Assembly (NCBI GenBank): GCA_016295145.1
Contig: JAEDLR010000057.1
Span: 1-12,460 of the forward strand
DNA: 12,460 nt
Source: Oscillospiraceae bacterium
Lineage (GTDB): Bacteria; Bacillota; Clostridia; Oscillospirales; Ruminococcaceae
Direction of reading: 5' to 3'
Under the pieces are notes generated by a model. The model did not search any database. It saw only the letters and a list, made by a program, of their open reading frames with translations, and was not told the origin of the DNA. Positions 1-6,347 of the stretch are shown one piece after another. Each line of letters starts with the position of its first letter. The first letter of the stretch is position 1. Both the position numbers and the translations under genes were made by a program.

Positions 1-177
1 CCTGCTTCTGCCGCCCCTGTAACGGAGAGCGTCGGGGCATCTGCAGCATCCGCTCCGGCAGCGGATACACCCGCTGCAGAAGAATCCACAACGCCTGCGG
101 AAGATACCGCCGATTTGCCTGTAACCGAATCTACAGAAGCTGCCGAAGCAACCACTGCAGACACGATTGTGGGCTGA
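1..177 (+). CDS. 3' end of an unidentified gene with an Ala/Thr/Glu-rich tail
   Basis: Frame 1 is open from the first base to a TGA at 175-177, giving 58 C-terminal residues; the start lies outside the window. The visible part is low complexity: mostly Ala, Thr, Glu, Pro, Ser and Asp, with almost no aromatic or basic residues, and the short motif PVTES occurs twice. It looks like a disordered acidic tail rather than a folded domain, similar in style to the acidic tail ending the S1 fusion downstream. Codon phase and the 55-base gap to the next gene support a real gene co-transcribed with the carboxypeptidase. No family can be named from this tail; the body of the gene is needed. Confidence 0.75.
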   Translation, partial: PASAAPVTESVGASAASAPAADTPAAEESTTPAEDTADLPVTESTEAAEATTADTIVG

Positions 178-232
178 GATACAAACCGCAGTACACAGCA
201 GGCAACGAAATATCAAGAGGTGAAATCAATCT

Positions 233-1357
233 ATGCCGCAACCGTCCTCTGCCCAACGGCGCATCAAACCTGCAAGGATACTTGCAGTCGCCGCTTTCGT
301 GCTCATTTTTGTACTGCTTGTGCTGCTGATCTGTTTTTTGTGCGGATTGTTTGCCCGTGAGGACGAACCAAGCAGTTCTTTACGGGATATGCCCGTTGTG
401 CTGCCATCATCCTCATCTACCACTACAACGACTACCACATCTGCCACAACGCTGTATCCCCCCATTGCAGGCACATCCACCAAAACCGTTGTCATCACCG
501 ATGACGCACTCATTTACGGGCGCAACGCTGCCCTCATTGATGTGGAAAGCCATGAGATCATTGCGGGCAAAAATGCCGAAGATGTGATCTACCCTGCGTC
601 CATGACCAAAATCATGACCATGCTGACCGTGCTGAAGCTGCTGGGCAATGAGGAGAATGCGCTTTATCAGGCGTACCGGATGGACGGTGATCTGGTTGCG
701 GAATTGCGCGCACAGACGCTGCTCTGTGCAGGCTTTGCCGATGGCGAACCCTGCCGCGTCATTGATATGCTGTATGCAATGATGCTGCCTTCGGGGGCAG
801 ATGCAGCCGTGGGGCTTGCAAATTTCACGGCAGGCAGCGAGGAGGCTCTGGTGGCGGAGATGAATCGCTACGCCGCCGAAATGGGGCTGCAACAGACCCG
901 TTTTGTCAACTGCACGGGGCTGCATCACGAAGATCACTACAGCACCCCTGCCGAGATCGCCTGTATTCTGGAATACGCCTTGCAGAATCCGCTGTGCAGA
1001 GAAATTATGTCCACTGCCGAATACACCACCGCCGCAACCACTGCCCATCCCGACGGACTGGTGCTGAAAAGCTCCGTGTTCTTCCGCCTGCCCGAAAATA
1101 TGCCTGCGGGTATCACCTTTGGCGGCGGCAAAACGGGCTTCACCAATGCAGCCGGTCAGTGCCTTGCATCATGGGCGGTGGATAACAAGACCGGCAAGAC
1201 CTATATCAGTGTGATTGCGGGCTGCGACGGGCAGAAGCCCCTGGACGCTGTATGTGATACCATGACGATGTATGAACATTTCCGTGACGGCGAGCCCAGC
1301 GGGGCTGCGCGCTTTGTTCACAGCGAAGAAATCAAGGAAAACAGGGAGGCTGCATGA
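233..1357 (+). CDS. D-alanyl-D-alanine carboxypeptidase, peptidase S11 family (low-molecular-weight PBP)
   Basis: This 374-residue protein should remove the terminal D-Ala from peptidoglycan stem peptides at the outer face of the membrane. One N-terminal membrane segment (about 15-40) follows a basic stretch, then a Ser/Thr-rich linker (about 57-73), then the catalytic domain from about 95. The serine nucleophile motif is S123-M-T-K126 and the KTG motif is K300-T-G302. The spacing places the SxN motif at S187-G-A189, where the usual Asn is Ala. The PBP5-type C-terminal domain and C-terminal anchor are not visible, so the N-terminal helix probably anchors the enzyme. The start has an AAGAGGTG ribosome site at 215-222. 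The end overlaps the next start by ATGA, implying translational coupling. Family assignment is firm; activity with the altered motif is less certain. Confidence 0.93.
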   Translation: MPQPSSAQRRIKPARILAVAAFVLIFVLLVLLICFLCGLFAREDEPSSSLRDMPVVLPSSSSTTTTTTTSATTLYPPIAGTSTKTVVITDDALIYGRNAALIDVESHEIIAGKNAEDVIYPASMTKIMTMLTVLKLLGNEENALYQAYRMDGDLVAELRAQTLLCAGFADGEPCRVIDMLYAMMLPSGADAAVGLANFTAGSEEALVAEMNRYAAEMGLQQTRFVNCTGLHHEDHYSTPAEIACILEYALQNPLCREIMSTAEYTTAATTAHPDGLVLKSSVFFRLPENMPAGITFGGGKTGFTNAAGQCLASWAVDNKTGKTYISVIAGCDGQKPLDAVCDTMTMYEHFRDGEPSGAARFVHSEEIKENREAA

Positions 1358-3435
1358 TGCAGATAACCGTTGAAACCGCCAAATCCGCAGGCTTCTGCTT
1401 TGGCGTTGACCGCGCTGTCAAGCTTGTGTATGAGGCTCTGGCACAGGGCAAGCGCGTTGCTACACTGGGGCCGATCATCCATAACGATGCCGTTGTGAGC
1501 GATCTGCTGCAGCGGGGCGCAAGAATCGTATCTTCGCCAAAGGAACTGGAACCGGGCGAAACGCTGGTCATCCGCTCCCACGGCGTGGGCAAGGCGGTGT
1601 ACGATGCGCTGGAGGAAATGGGCAATCCGGTCATTGATGCCACCTGCCCTTTTGTTGCGCGCATCCATAAAATCGTGGCGGAGCAATCCGCACAGGGGAA
1701 AGAGATCCTCATTGCCGGTGATGCAAAACACCCCGAGGTGCAGGGCATCGTTGGGCACTGTACGGAAAAATATACAGTTTTTTCCGATGAGAACGAGCTG
1801 AAATGCTGTATTGGTAGAACTTTTGGAAATTCGCAAAAAAAGCTTGCAATTGTCGCGCAAACCACTTATAATAAGATATTATGGGGGGAGTGTATAAAGG
1901 CACTTCCGACCGTACATCCCGATATCATGGTGTTCGATACCATCTGTAACGCAACGGCTGCCCGCCAGACAGACGCCGATGTCCTCTCACGGCATTCGGA
2001 TCTGATGATCGTGGCGGGGGGCAAGCATAGCTCCAACACCGTGAAGCTCTATGATGTGTGCCGCAGGAACTGTCCCACCTGGCATATCGCAGAGTCGCAG
2101 GAGCTGCGCGAACTGGTACCGGAGCTGCAACAGGCAGCGCGGGAGATCGTCGCCCGTAAAACGGCTGAGGGCGACACGCCGCATCTGCATATCGGAATTA
2201 CTGCCGGAGCCAGTACGCCCGCCCACATCATTAAGGAGGTTCAAAGCATTATGTCTGGAATTTTTGACACCGACACCACAATCCCTGAAAGCGAGGACTT
2301 TCGCATTGCATTTGAGGAGGAGCTTGACAAGACCTTCACAAAGAAAATCCGTACAGGAGATCGCGTCGTCGGCATCGTTGCTTCCATCAGCGGCAATAAC
2401 GAAGTGATGGTTGACGTTGGTGCAAAGCAGACTGGCTATATTACGCTGTCCGAACTGACCAATGACACTTCCAAGAAGCCCGCAGACCTGGTCAAGGTCG
2501 GCGATGAGCTGGATCTGGTCGTAATTAAGGTCAACGATGCAGAAGGCACTGTGATGCTTTCCAAGCGCCGTGTCGATGAGCTGGTCGGCTTTGAGAATAT
2601 CCTCAAGGCAAAGGAATCCGAAGAGGTGCTGGAGGGCACCGTGCAGAGCGTTGTCAAGGGCGGCCTGGTCGTTTCCTGCAACGGCGCACGGGTATTTATC
2701 CCCGCTTCCCACTCTGGTCTGGGCAGAGATGCCGACCTGAGCGTTCTGGTAAAGCAGAATGTGCAGTTTGTCATCATTGATGTCAACGAGCAGCGTCGCA
2801 GAGCCGTCGGCTCCATCCGTCAGGTACAAAAGGCACAGCGCGATGCCGCCAAGGCAAAGTTCTGGGAGACTGCCGAGGTGGGCAAGGTCTACACCGGCGA
2901 GGTCAAGTCCCTGACTTCCTACGGTGCATTCGTCGATCTGGGTGGCGTGGACGGCATGGTTCATGTTTCCGAGCTGAGCTGGAGCAGAATCCATCAGCCC
3001 AGCGATGTTGTCGCAGTGGGCGATACCCTGGAGGTCTACATCAAGGCACTGAACCCCGAGACGGGTAGAATCTCTCTGGGTCACCGCCGTCCCGAGGATA
3101 ATCCTTGGGCAAAGTTTGTTGCAAACTACAGCGTAGGCCAGGTTGTGGAGGCTACTATCGTTTCCATCACCAGCTTTGGCGCGTTTGCACGCATCGCTGA
3201 TAACATTGACGGTCTGATCCACATTTCCCAACTGGATGTCAAGCGCGTTTCCGATGTAAAGGATGCGGTTGCTCTGGGCGATGTTGTGACCGCAAAGATC
3301 ACCGATATCAATGAGGAGCAGCAGCGCATCAGCCTGTCCATTCGTGCGGTACTGGAGGAAAATGCGCCTGCCGAGGACGCCGAGGAGGTTGTTTACTCTG
3401 ACGAGGCAGCCGCTGAGACTGCTGACGCTGAGTGA
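1354..3435 (+). CDS. ispH: IspH (HMBPP reductase) fused to ribosomal protein S1
   Basis: This is a 693-residue fusion. Residues 1-299 are 4-hydroxy-3-methylbut-2-enyl diphosphate reductase, the last step of the MEP isoprenoid pathway. The three [4Fe-4S] cysteines are C15 (GFCFGV), C98 (DATCP) and C198 (ICNAT). Active-site motifs IIHN, RSHGV, HPEVQG, QTT, SSNT and GASTP are all present. Residues 300-693 carry four S1 RNA-binding domains at about 334-405, 423-488, 508-579 and 594-665, then an acidic tail. This fusion is known in Clostridia. The start follows GGGAGG (1344-1349) and overlaps the carboxypeptidase stop. ATGATG gives two adjacent in-frame starts (1354 or 1357). Lysine codons differ between halves: AAG/AAA is 10/8 in IspH and 22/1 in S1. 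The junction contains a strong internal ribosome site, described separately. Confidence 0.96.
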   Translation: MMQITVETAKSAGFCFGVDRAVKLVYEALAQGKRVATLGPIIHNDAVVSDLLQRGARIVSSPKELEPGETLVIRSHGVGKAVYDALEEMGNPVIDATCPFVARIHKIVAEQSAQGKEILIAGDAKHPEVQGIVGHCTEKYTVFSDENELKCCIGRTFGNSQKKLAIVAQTTYNKILWGECIKALPTVHPDIMVFDTICNATAARQTDADVLSRHSDLMIVAGGKHSSNTVKLYDVCRRNCPTWHIAESQELRELVPELQQAAREIVARKTAEGDTPHLHIGITAGASTPAHIIKEVQSIMSGIFDTDTTIPESEDFRIAFEEELDKTFTKKIRTGDRVVGIVASISGNNEVMVDVGAKQTGYITLSELTNDTSKKPADLVKVGDELDLVVIKVNDAEGTVMLSKRRVDELVGFENILKAKESEEVLEGTVQSVVKGGLVVSCNGARVFIPASHSGLGRDADLSVLVKQNVQFVIIDVNEQRRRAVGSIRQVQKAQRDAAKAKFWETAEVGKVYTGEVKSLTSYGAFVDLGGVDGMVHVSELSWSRIHQPSDVVAVGDTLEVYIKALNPETGRISLGHRRPEDNPWAKFVANYSVGQVVEATIVSITSFGAFARIADNIDGLIHISQLDVKRVSDVKDAVALGDVVTAKITDINEEQQRISLSIRAVLEENAPAEDAEEVVYSDEAAAETADAE
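1844..1872 (+). promoter_or_regulatory. Possible internal promoter within the IspH half of ispH-S1
   Basis: TTGCAA (1844-1849) is followed by a 17-base spacer and a perfect TATAAT (1867-1872), with a predicted transcript start near 1879. It lies in a locally AT-rich patch of about 1800-1885 inside a gene of otherwise higher GC. The -35 differs in one base from that of the promoter called upstream of the MoxR gene (TTGCAT, same spacing and -10). Its transcript would reach the internal ribosome site at 2232 and express the S1 half alone. The match may be chance, since the coding sequence here (QTTYNKIL) is itself constrained. Confidence 0.45.
2232..2253 (+). promoter_or_regulatory. Internal Shine-Dalgarno and ATG at the IspH/S1 junction
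   Basis: TAAGGAGGT (2232-2240) matches the anti-Shine-Dalgarno sequence over nine bases, the best such site in the window. Ten bases later an in-frame ATG (2251-2253) encodes Met300. Initiation here would give a 394-residue standalone S1 starting MSGIFDTDT, right at the end of the IspH domain. The same bases encode I-K-E-V of the IspH C-terminal helix, which is conserved for its own reasons, so coincidence cannot be excluded. Confidence 0.5.
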
Positions 3436-3466
3436 TCGACTACGCCGCAAAAGTACAAGATTCCAT

Positions 3467-3505
3467 GAAAGAGAGTGGCAAAATGCTGCTCTCTTTTCTG
3501 TTTTT
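3467..3505 (+). terminator. Intrinsic terminator after ispH-S1
   Basis: AAAGAGAG (3468-3475) pairs with CTCTCTTT (3489-3496) as an eight-base stem around a 13-base loop that can close a further GC pair. A T-rich run (TTTTCTGTTTTT) follows. It lies about 32 bases after the ispH-S1 stop and ends unit A. A second, weaker hairpin, GCCAAA/TTTGGC (3508-3513 and 3523-3528), follows directly. Confidence 0.8.
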
Positions 3506-3540
3506 GCGCCAAATCCGGTTTTTTTGGCACTTTTGGATGA

Positions 3541-3569
3541 TTGACAATCCAGTAAAACTATGGTATCAT
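3541..3569 (+). promoter_or_regulatory. Sigma-A-type extended -10 promoter of unit B
   Basis: A perfect TTGACA (3541-3546), a 17-base spacer and TATCAT (3564-3569) are preceded by an extended -10 TGG at 3561-3563. The predicted transcript start is near 3576. It sits between the unit A terminator and the next gene, with a leader of about 43 bases. This is the strongest promoter-like sequence in the window. Confidence 0.8.
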
Positions 3570-3571
3570 AG
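3558..3571. repeat. Small inverted repeat over the -10 box of the unit B promoter
   Basis: CTATG (3558-3562) and CATAG (3567-3571) are perfect inverted arms around GTAT, covering the -10 region. A second copy of TATCAT lies exactly 20 bases after the first (3564 and 3584). This could be an operator, but short AT-rich promoters often contain such symmetry by chance. Confidence 0.3.
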
Positions 3572-3610
3572 AATCACACACTCTATCATGCTGAAACAGA
3601 AAGGAGCATT

Positions 3611-3622
3611 ATGCCCCTATGA
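3611..3622 (+). other. Three-codon leader ORF overlapping the next start
   Basis: After the ribosome site AAAGGAG (3600-3606) the first ATG is at 3611 and reads Met-Pro-Leu-stop. Its TGA (3620-3622) overlaps the ATG of the 239-residue gene (3619-3621). The spacer is four bases to the first ATG and twelve to the second, so neither is ideal. It may be incidental, or a stop-restart device setting translation of the downstream gene. Confidence 0.3.
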
Positions 3623-4338
3623 AGAAAAGCACAGTTTTTCTGCTTTGCCTACTCACCGTCGGTGAGGGCGCATTGGCGATCTATCTATACACCCTGCTTG
3701 CCGCAACACCCTTCACCTTTGGAAAGTATCTCGCGCTCATCGGCGTCATCGGGCTTTCACTGCTGGTGGATTGGCTCATCCTGAAAGGCAATTCTGCTGC
3801 ATCAGCCAGCGATGCCAGACGGCTGAAGGATGCCCACGACTATATCGCTGCCTTTGAGGCATGGCTCCGTGAAGATACCGCATTCCCCGATGAAATGAAA
3901 ATCGCGCTGCGACAGCTGCAGTCACTGGAGCGCAAGCAAAAAGCATTACAGGCAATTCTCGCAAACGATGCCGACAGCCCCTTTCTGCAAACCGCCGCTG
4001 AGGTGGAAGAGTATATCCTCAATAACTGTAAGCGCGTGCTGAATCGCGTAATGATCTATGATCCCAATGAGCCGCAGAATTATCAAACACATTTGATGTA
4101 CCTGCGGCAGGTGCTTGGACAGAACGCTCATGTGCTCTCCGATTTTGACAACCTGATCCTGGAAGTTTCCCAGATCGGTGAGGATCATTCGGGGGCTTCT
4201 ACCCCCTGCCTCAACGAGTTGACCGCTGCACTGCGCAGTGTGCGTAACGGCGGCACCGATGTGTGGGCCAACGGGCAGATCACACAGGCACCATCCGGCG
4301 GAAAACAGCAGCAGCCTCCTACGCAAATGATGCAATAA
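3619..4338 (+). CDS. Uncharacterised protein with two N-terminal membrane segments and a helical domain
   Basis: I do not recognise this 239-residue protein securely. Residues 5-28 and 36-55 are hydrophobic and probably form a membrane hairpin; the basic N-terminus (MKK) suggests both ends are cytoplasmic. Residues 65-190 are charged and rich in Leu, Ala, Glu and Lys, and look helical, possibly coiled coil. The last 30 residues are Gly/Gln/Pro-rich and likely disordered. The two-TM plus helical layout, with a conserved-looking EEYILNNCKRVLNR stretch (130-143), faintly recalls XpaC-type proteins, but this is a weak guess. It is first in unit B and ends 15 bases before the VWA gene, so the two products probably work together at the membrane. 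The ATG at 3619 is the only plausible start. Confidence 0.85.
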   Translation: MKKSTVFLLCLLTVGEGALAIYLYTLLAATPFTFGKYLALIGVIGLSLLVDWLILKGNSAASASDARRLKDAHDYIAAFEAWLREDTAFPDEMKIALRQLQSLERKQKALQAILANDADSPFLQTAAEVEEYILNNCKRVLNRVMIYDPNEPQNYQTHLMYLRQVLGQNAHVLSDFDNLILEVSQIGEDHSGASTPCLNELTAALRSVRNGGTDVWANGQITQAPSGGKQQQPPTQMMQ

Positions 4339-4353
4339 CGAAAGGAGAAAACT

Positions 4354-6063
4354 ATGGCCAACAAAACAAAAGGGAAGGACATCACAATTCTTGCGGTGAT
4401 CGGCGTATTGCTCGTTGCACTGATCGTCGTTGGCATCGGCGCGGTAAGCCGCCTGGGTAAAACCGATTCGCAGATCACCAAGGAAAGTGCTATGACGCAA
4501 CTGCAAAAAAAGCTCAAGAAAATTGATGTGGAGGTGGTTCCGCCGCGCAAGGCAACGGTGGAGATCTCCGGCGGCAACCTTGCAGAAGAATTGCCCAATA
4601 TCGAACAGTATCCGCTGAGCGTACAGGGCCACGGCGATATCAACATTGAGATCTTTTCCTCTACCGAGAAAGCCTCCGGCGGTACCGACGGCTGGCTCAA
4701 CGAAGTGGCGGAAGCCTTCAATAACGAGCATCACCAGATCAACGGGCAGTGGGTGACCGTCTCTGTGCGGCCCATTGCTTCGGGTGCGGCAGTGGACTAC
4801 ATTGTTTCGGGCAAGTATGTGCCGGAGGTATACACCCCCTCCAATACGCTGTGGGGCGAGATGATTGCTGCCAAGAATGTGGACATTCGCATGGTGAGGG
4901 AGCGCATTGCAGGCAACTGCGCCGGCATTCTCGTCAATGATGATACCTACAAGAAGCTCAAGGAAACCTACGGCGAGGTTAACAGCAGCACGATCATCGA
5001 GGCGACCATCAAAAGTGAGATCTCTATGGGCTACACCAACCCCTACTCGTCCTCTACGGGCATGAATTTCCTGCTTAACGCCCTCCATGCATTTGATGCT
5101 AACGATATCCTTAGCGATCAGGCGGTGGAGCAGTTCCAGAAATTCCAGGCAAATGTGCCCTTTGTGGCGTATTCTACGTTGCAGATGCGCGATGCGGCAG
5201 ACAGCGGCGTGTTGGATGCCTTCATTCTGGAATCCCAAGGATACTACAATGCCACCGAGTTGCGCGATTACGAGTTTGTGCCCTTTGGCGTGCGCCACGA
5301 TAATCCCGTGTATGCTATCGGCAATCTGACTGCCGATAAAGACGCTCTGCTGACGATGTTTGTGGATTACTGCCTCACCGAACAAAACCAGCGGCTTGCC
5401 AAGGAGTACGGCTTCAACCAGATGGAGGAGTACACAGGCGTCGTCCTGGAAGGCATCAGCGGCGATACCATGCTCAGCGCACAGAAACTCTGGAAAAAGG
5501 AAAAGGACGCTGGCAATCCGGTGATGGCAGTGTTCGTGGCAGATGTTTCGGGCAGCATGGGCGGTGTGCCATTGCAGGAGCTGCAAGCCTCTCTTATTAA
5601 CGCCTCGCAGTACATCAACGATACCAACTATGTCGGTCTGGTCAGCTACAGCACCGATGTGGCGATCAATCTGCCCATTGCCCAGTTTGATCTGAATCAG
5701 CGCAGCTACTTTACGGGTGCCGTGCAGGATCTTTCTCCCGGCGGCAACACCGCTACTTATGATGCGGTACTGGTTGCACTGGATATGCTCATGAAAGCAC
5801 AGGAATCTGTGGAGGCAGAAACCGGTCAGAAGGTCAAACCGCTGCTGTTTGTACTCAGTGACGGCGAGACCAATATCGGCAACAAGCTTAGCGATATCCG
5901 CGATGTGGTGGAAGGTCTGGAGGTCCCCTGCTACACCATCGGTTATAACGCCAATCTGGATGCACTGGCAGAGCTTTCCGCCATCAACGAAGCCGCAAGC
6001 ATCAATGCCGACAGCGACGATGTGATCTATAACCTGAAAAGCCTGTTCAACGCACAGATGTAA
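4354..6063 (+). CDS. Membrane-anchored protein with a solute-binding-like domain and a VWA domain
   Basis: This 569-residue protein starts after AAAGGAG (4341-4347) with six-base spacing. A basic N-terminus (KTKGK) precedes one membrane helix (about 10-31), predicting an exported body. Residues about 95-360 resemble a type II periplasmic-binding fold: an opening strand INIEIFSS, a segment NPYSSSTGMNFL (229-240) like the STG ligand loop of that fold, and a C-terminal EYGF (351-354). Residues about 389-569 are a VWA domain with an intact metal-binding MIDAS: D397-V-S399-G-S401, Thr in GGNTATYD (463-470), and D503 in LSDGE. It probably binds a ligand or protein at the cell surface through a divalent cation. 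No ABC transporter genes are adjacent, so a transport role is not supported. The binding partner is unknown. It is the last gene of unit B. Confidence 0.9.
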   Translation: MANKTKGKDITILAVIGVLLVALIVVGIGAVSRLGKTDSQITKESAMTQLQKKLKKIDVEVVPPRKATVEISGGNLAEELPNIEQYPLSVQGHGDINIEIFSSTEKASGGTDGWLNEVAEAFNNEHHQINGQWVTVSVRPIASGAAVDYIVSGKYVPEVYTPSNTLWGEMIAAKNVDIRMVRERIAGNCAGILVNDDTYKKLKETYGEVNSSTIIEATIKSEISMGYTNPYSSSTGMNFLLNALHAFDANDILSDQAVEQFQKFQANVPFVAYSTLQMRDAADSGVLDAFILESQGYYNATELRDYEFVPFGVRHDNPVYAIGNLTADKDALLTMFVDYCLTEQNQRLAKEYGFNQMEEYTGVVLEGISGDTMLSAQKLWKKEKDAGNPVMAVFVADVSGSMGGVPLQELQASLINASQYINDTNYVGLVSYSTDVAINLPIAQFDLNQRSYFTGAVQDLSPGGNTATYDAVLVALDMLMKAQESVEAETGQKVKPLLFVLSDGETNIGNKLSDIRDVVEGLEVPCYTIGYNANLDALAELSAINEAASINADSDDVIYNLKSLFNAQM

Positions 6064-6137
6064 ACCGGTTTTCTTGTCACACAAGGGCAGATATACGGAT
6101 ATACTGACATACCGCAATACTGCCGATTTTTGCAAAC

Positions 6138-6176
6138 AAAACCTCTGGGGACCGATACAGCGCCCAGAGGTTTTTT
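6138..6176 (+). terminator. Strong intrinsic terminator after the VWA gene
   Basis: ACCTCTGGG (6141-6149) and CCCAGAGGT (6163-6171) form a perfect nine-base stem with a 13-base loop. Flanking A and T runs extend the pairing to about 12 bases, and six Ts follow (6171-6176). The A run on the left arm could also let it act on the opposite strand. It separates units B and C. The remaining gap (6064-6137 and 6177-6247) shows no supportable gene. Confidence 0.92.
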
Positions 6177-6247
6177 GTATCTTGTGCGGCAACCGCAAAG
6201 TGCCCCCGCGCACCCAAACGGCTGTTGATAAAATGCGCCGGAATCAC

Positions 6248-6276
6248 TTGCATTTACCGGAAAAATCCTGTATAAT
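6248..6276 (+). promoter_or_regulatory. Sigma-A-type promoter of the MoxR unit
   Basis: TTGCAT (6248-6253), a 17-base spacer and a perfect TATAAT (6271-6276) put the transcript start near 6283, giving a leader of about 65 bases. The leader holds a small inverted repeat, TGTCG/CGACA (6298-6302 and 6308-6312), and the ribosome site AAAGGA (6332-6337). Confidence 0.8.
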
Positions 6277-6347
6277 AGTATTTGTAAAGGTATCTGCTGT
6301 CGGCAAACGACACTCCCAAATTTCACCCAAGAAAGGAAACTCTTGCG

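Noticed and set aside
410..452. Short-repeat-like Ser/Thr codon tract in the carboxypeptidase gene
   Set aside because: It encodes a Ser/Thr linker between membrane anchor and catalytic domain. The repeats are imperfect and the frame is intact, so no phase-variable repeat is supported.
1987..3450. A 487-codon open frame on the - strand under ispH-S1
   Set aside because: It is antisense to well-defined IspH and S1 domains, with no recognisable motif. Its length reflects codon bias in the S1 half.
3508..3528. GCCAAA/TTTGGC hairpin as a separate terminator
   Set aside because: The stem is only six bases and no T run follows it. It may back up the preceding terminator but is not called alone.
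3432..3665. A 77-codon + strand frame starting at a GTG that overlaps the ispH-S1 stop
   Set aside because: It reads through a terminator and a strong promoter into the next gene in another frame, with no ribosome site. The overlap with the stop codon is coincidental.
3946..6213. A 755-codon open frame on the - strand
   Set aside because: It runs antisense through both genes of unit B and across their terminator. Its translation is rich in His, Ile and Cys without domain motifs. The + strand frames carry clear domains and ribosome sites, so this is a by-product of their codon use.
6298..6312. TGTCG/CGACA inverted repeat in the MoxR leader as a riboswitch or operator
   Set aside because: A five-base stem is too short to support a regulatory RNA, and no known riboswitch core is seen in the roughly 65-base leader.
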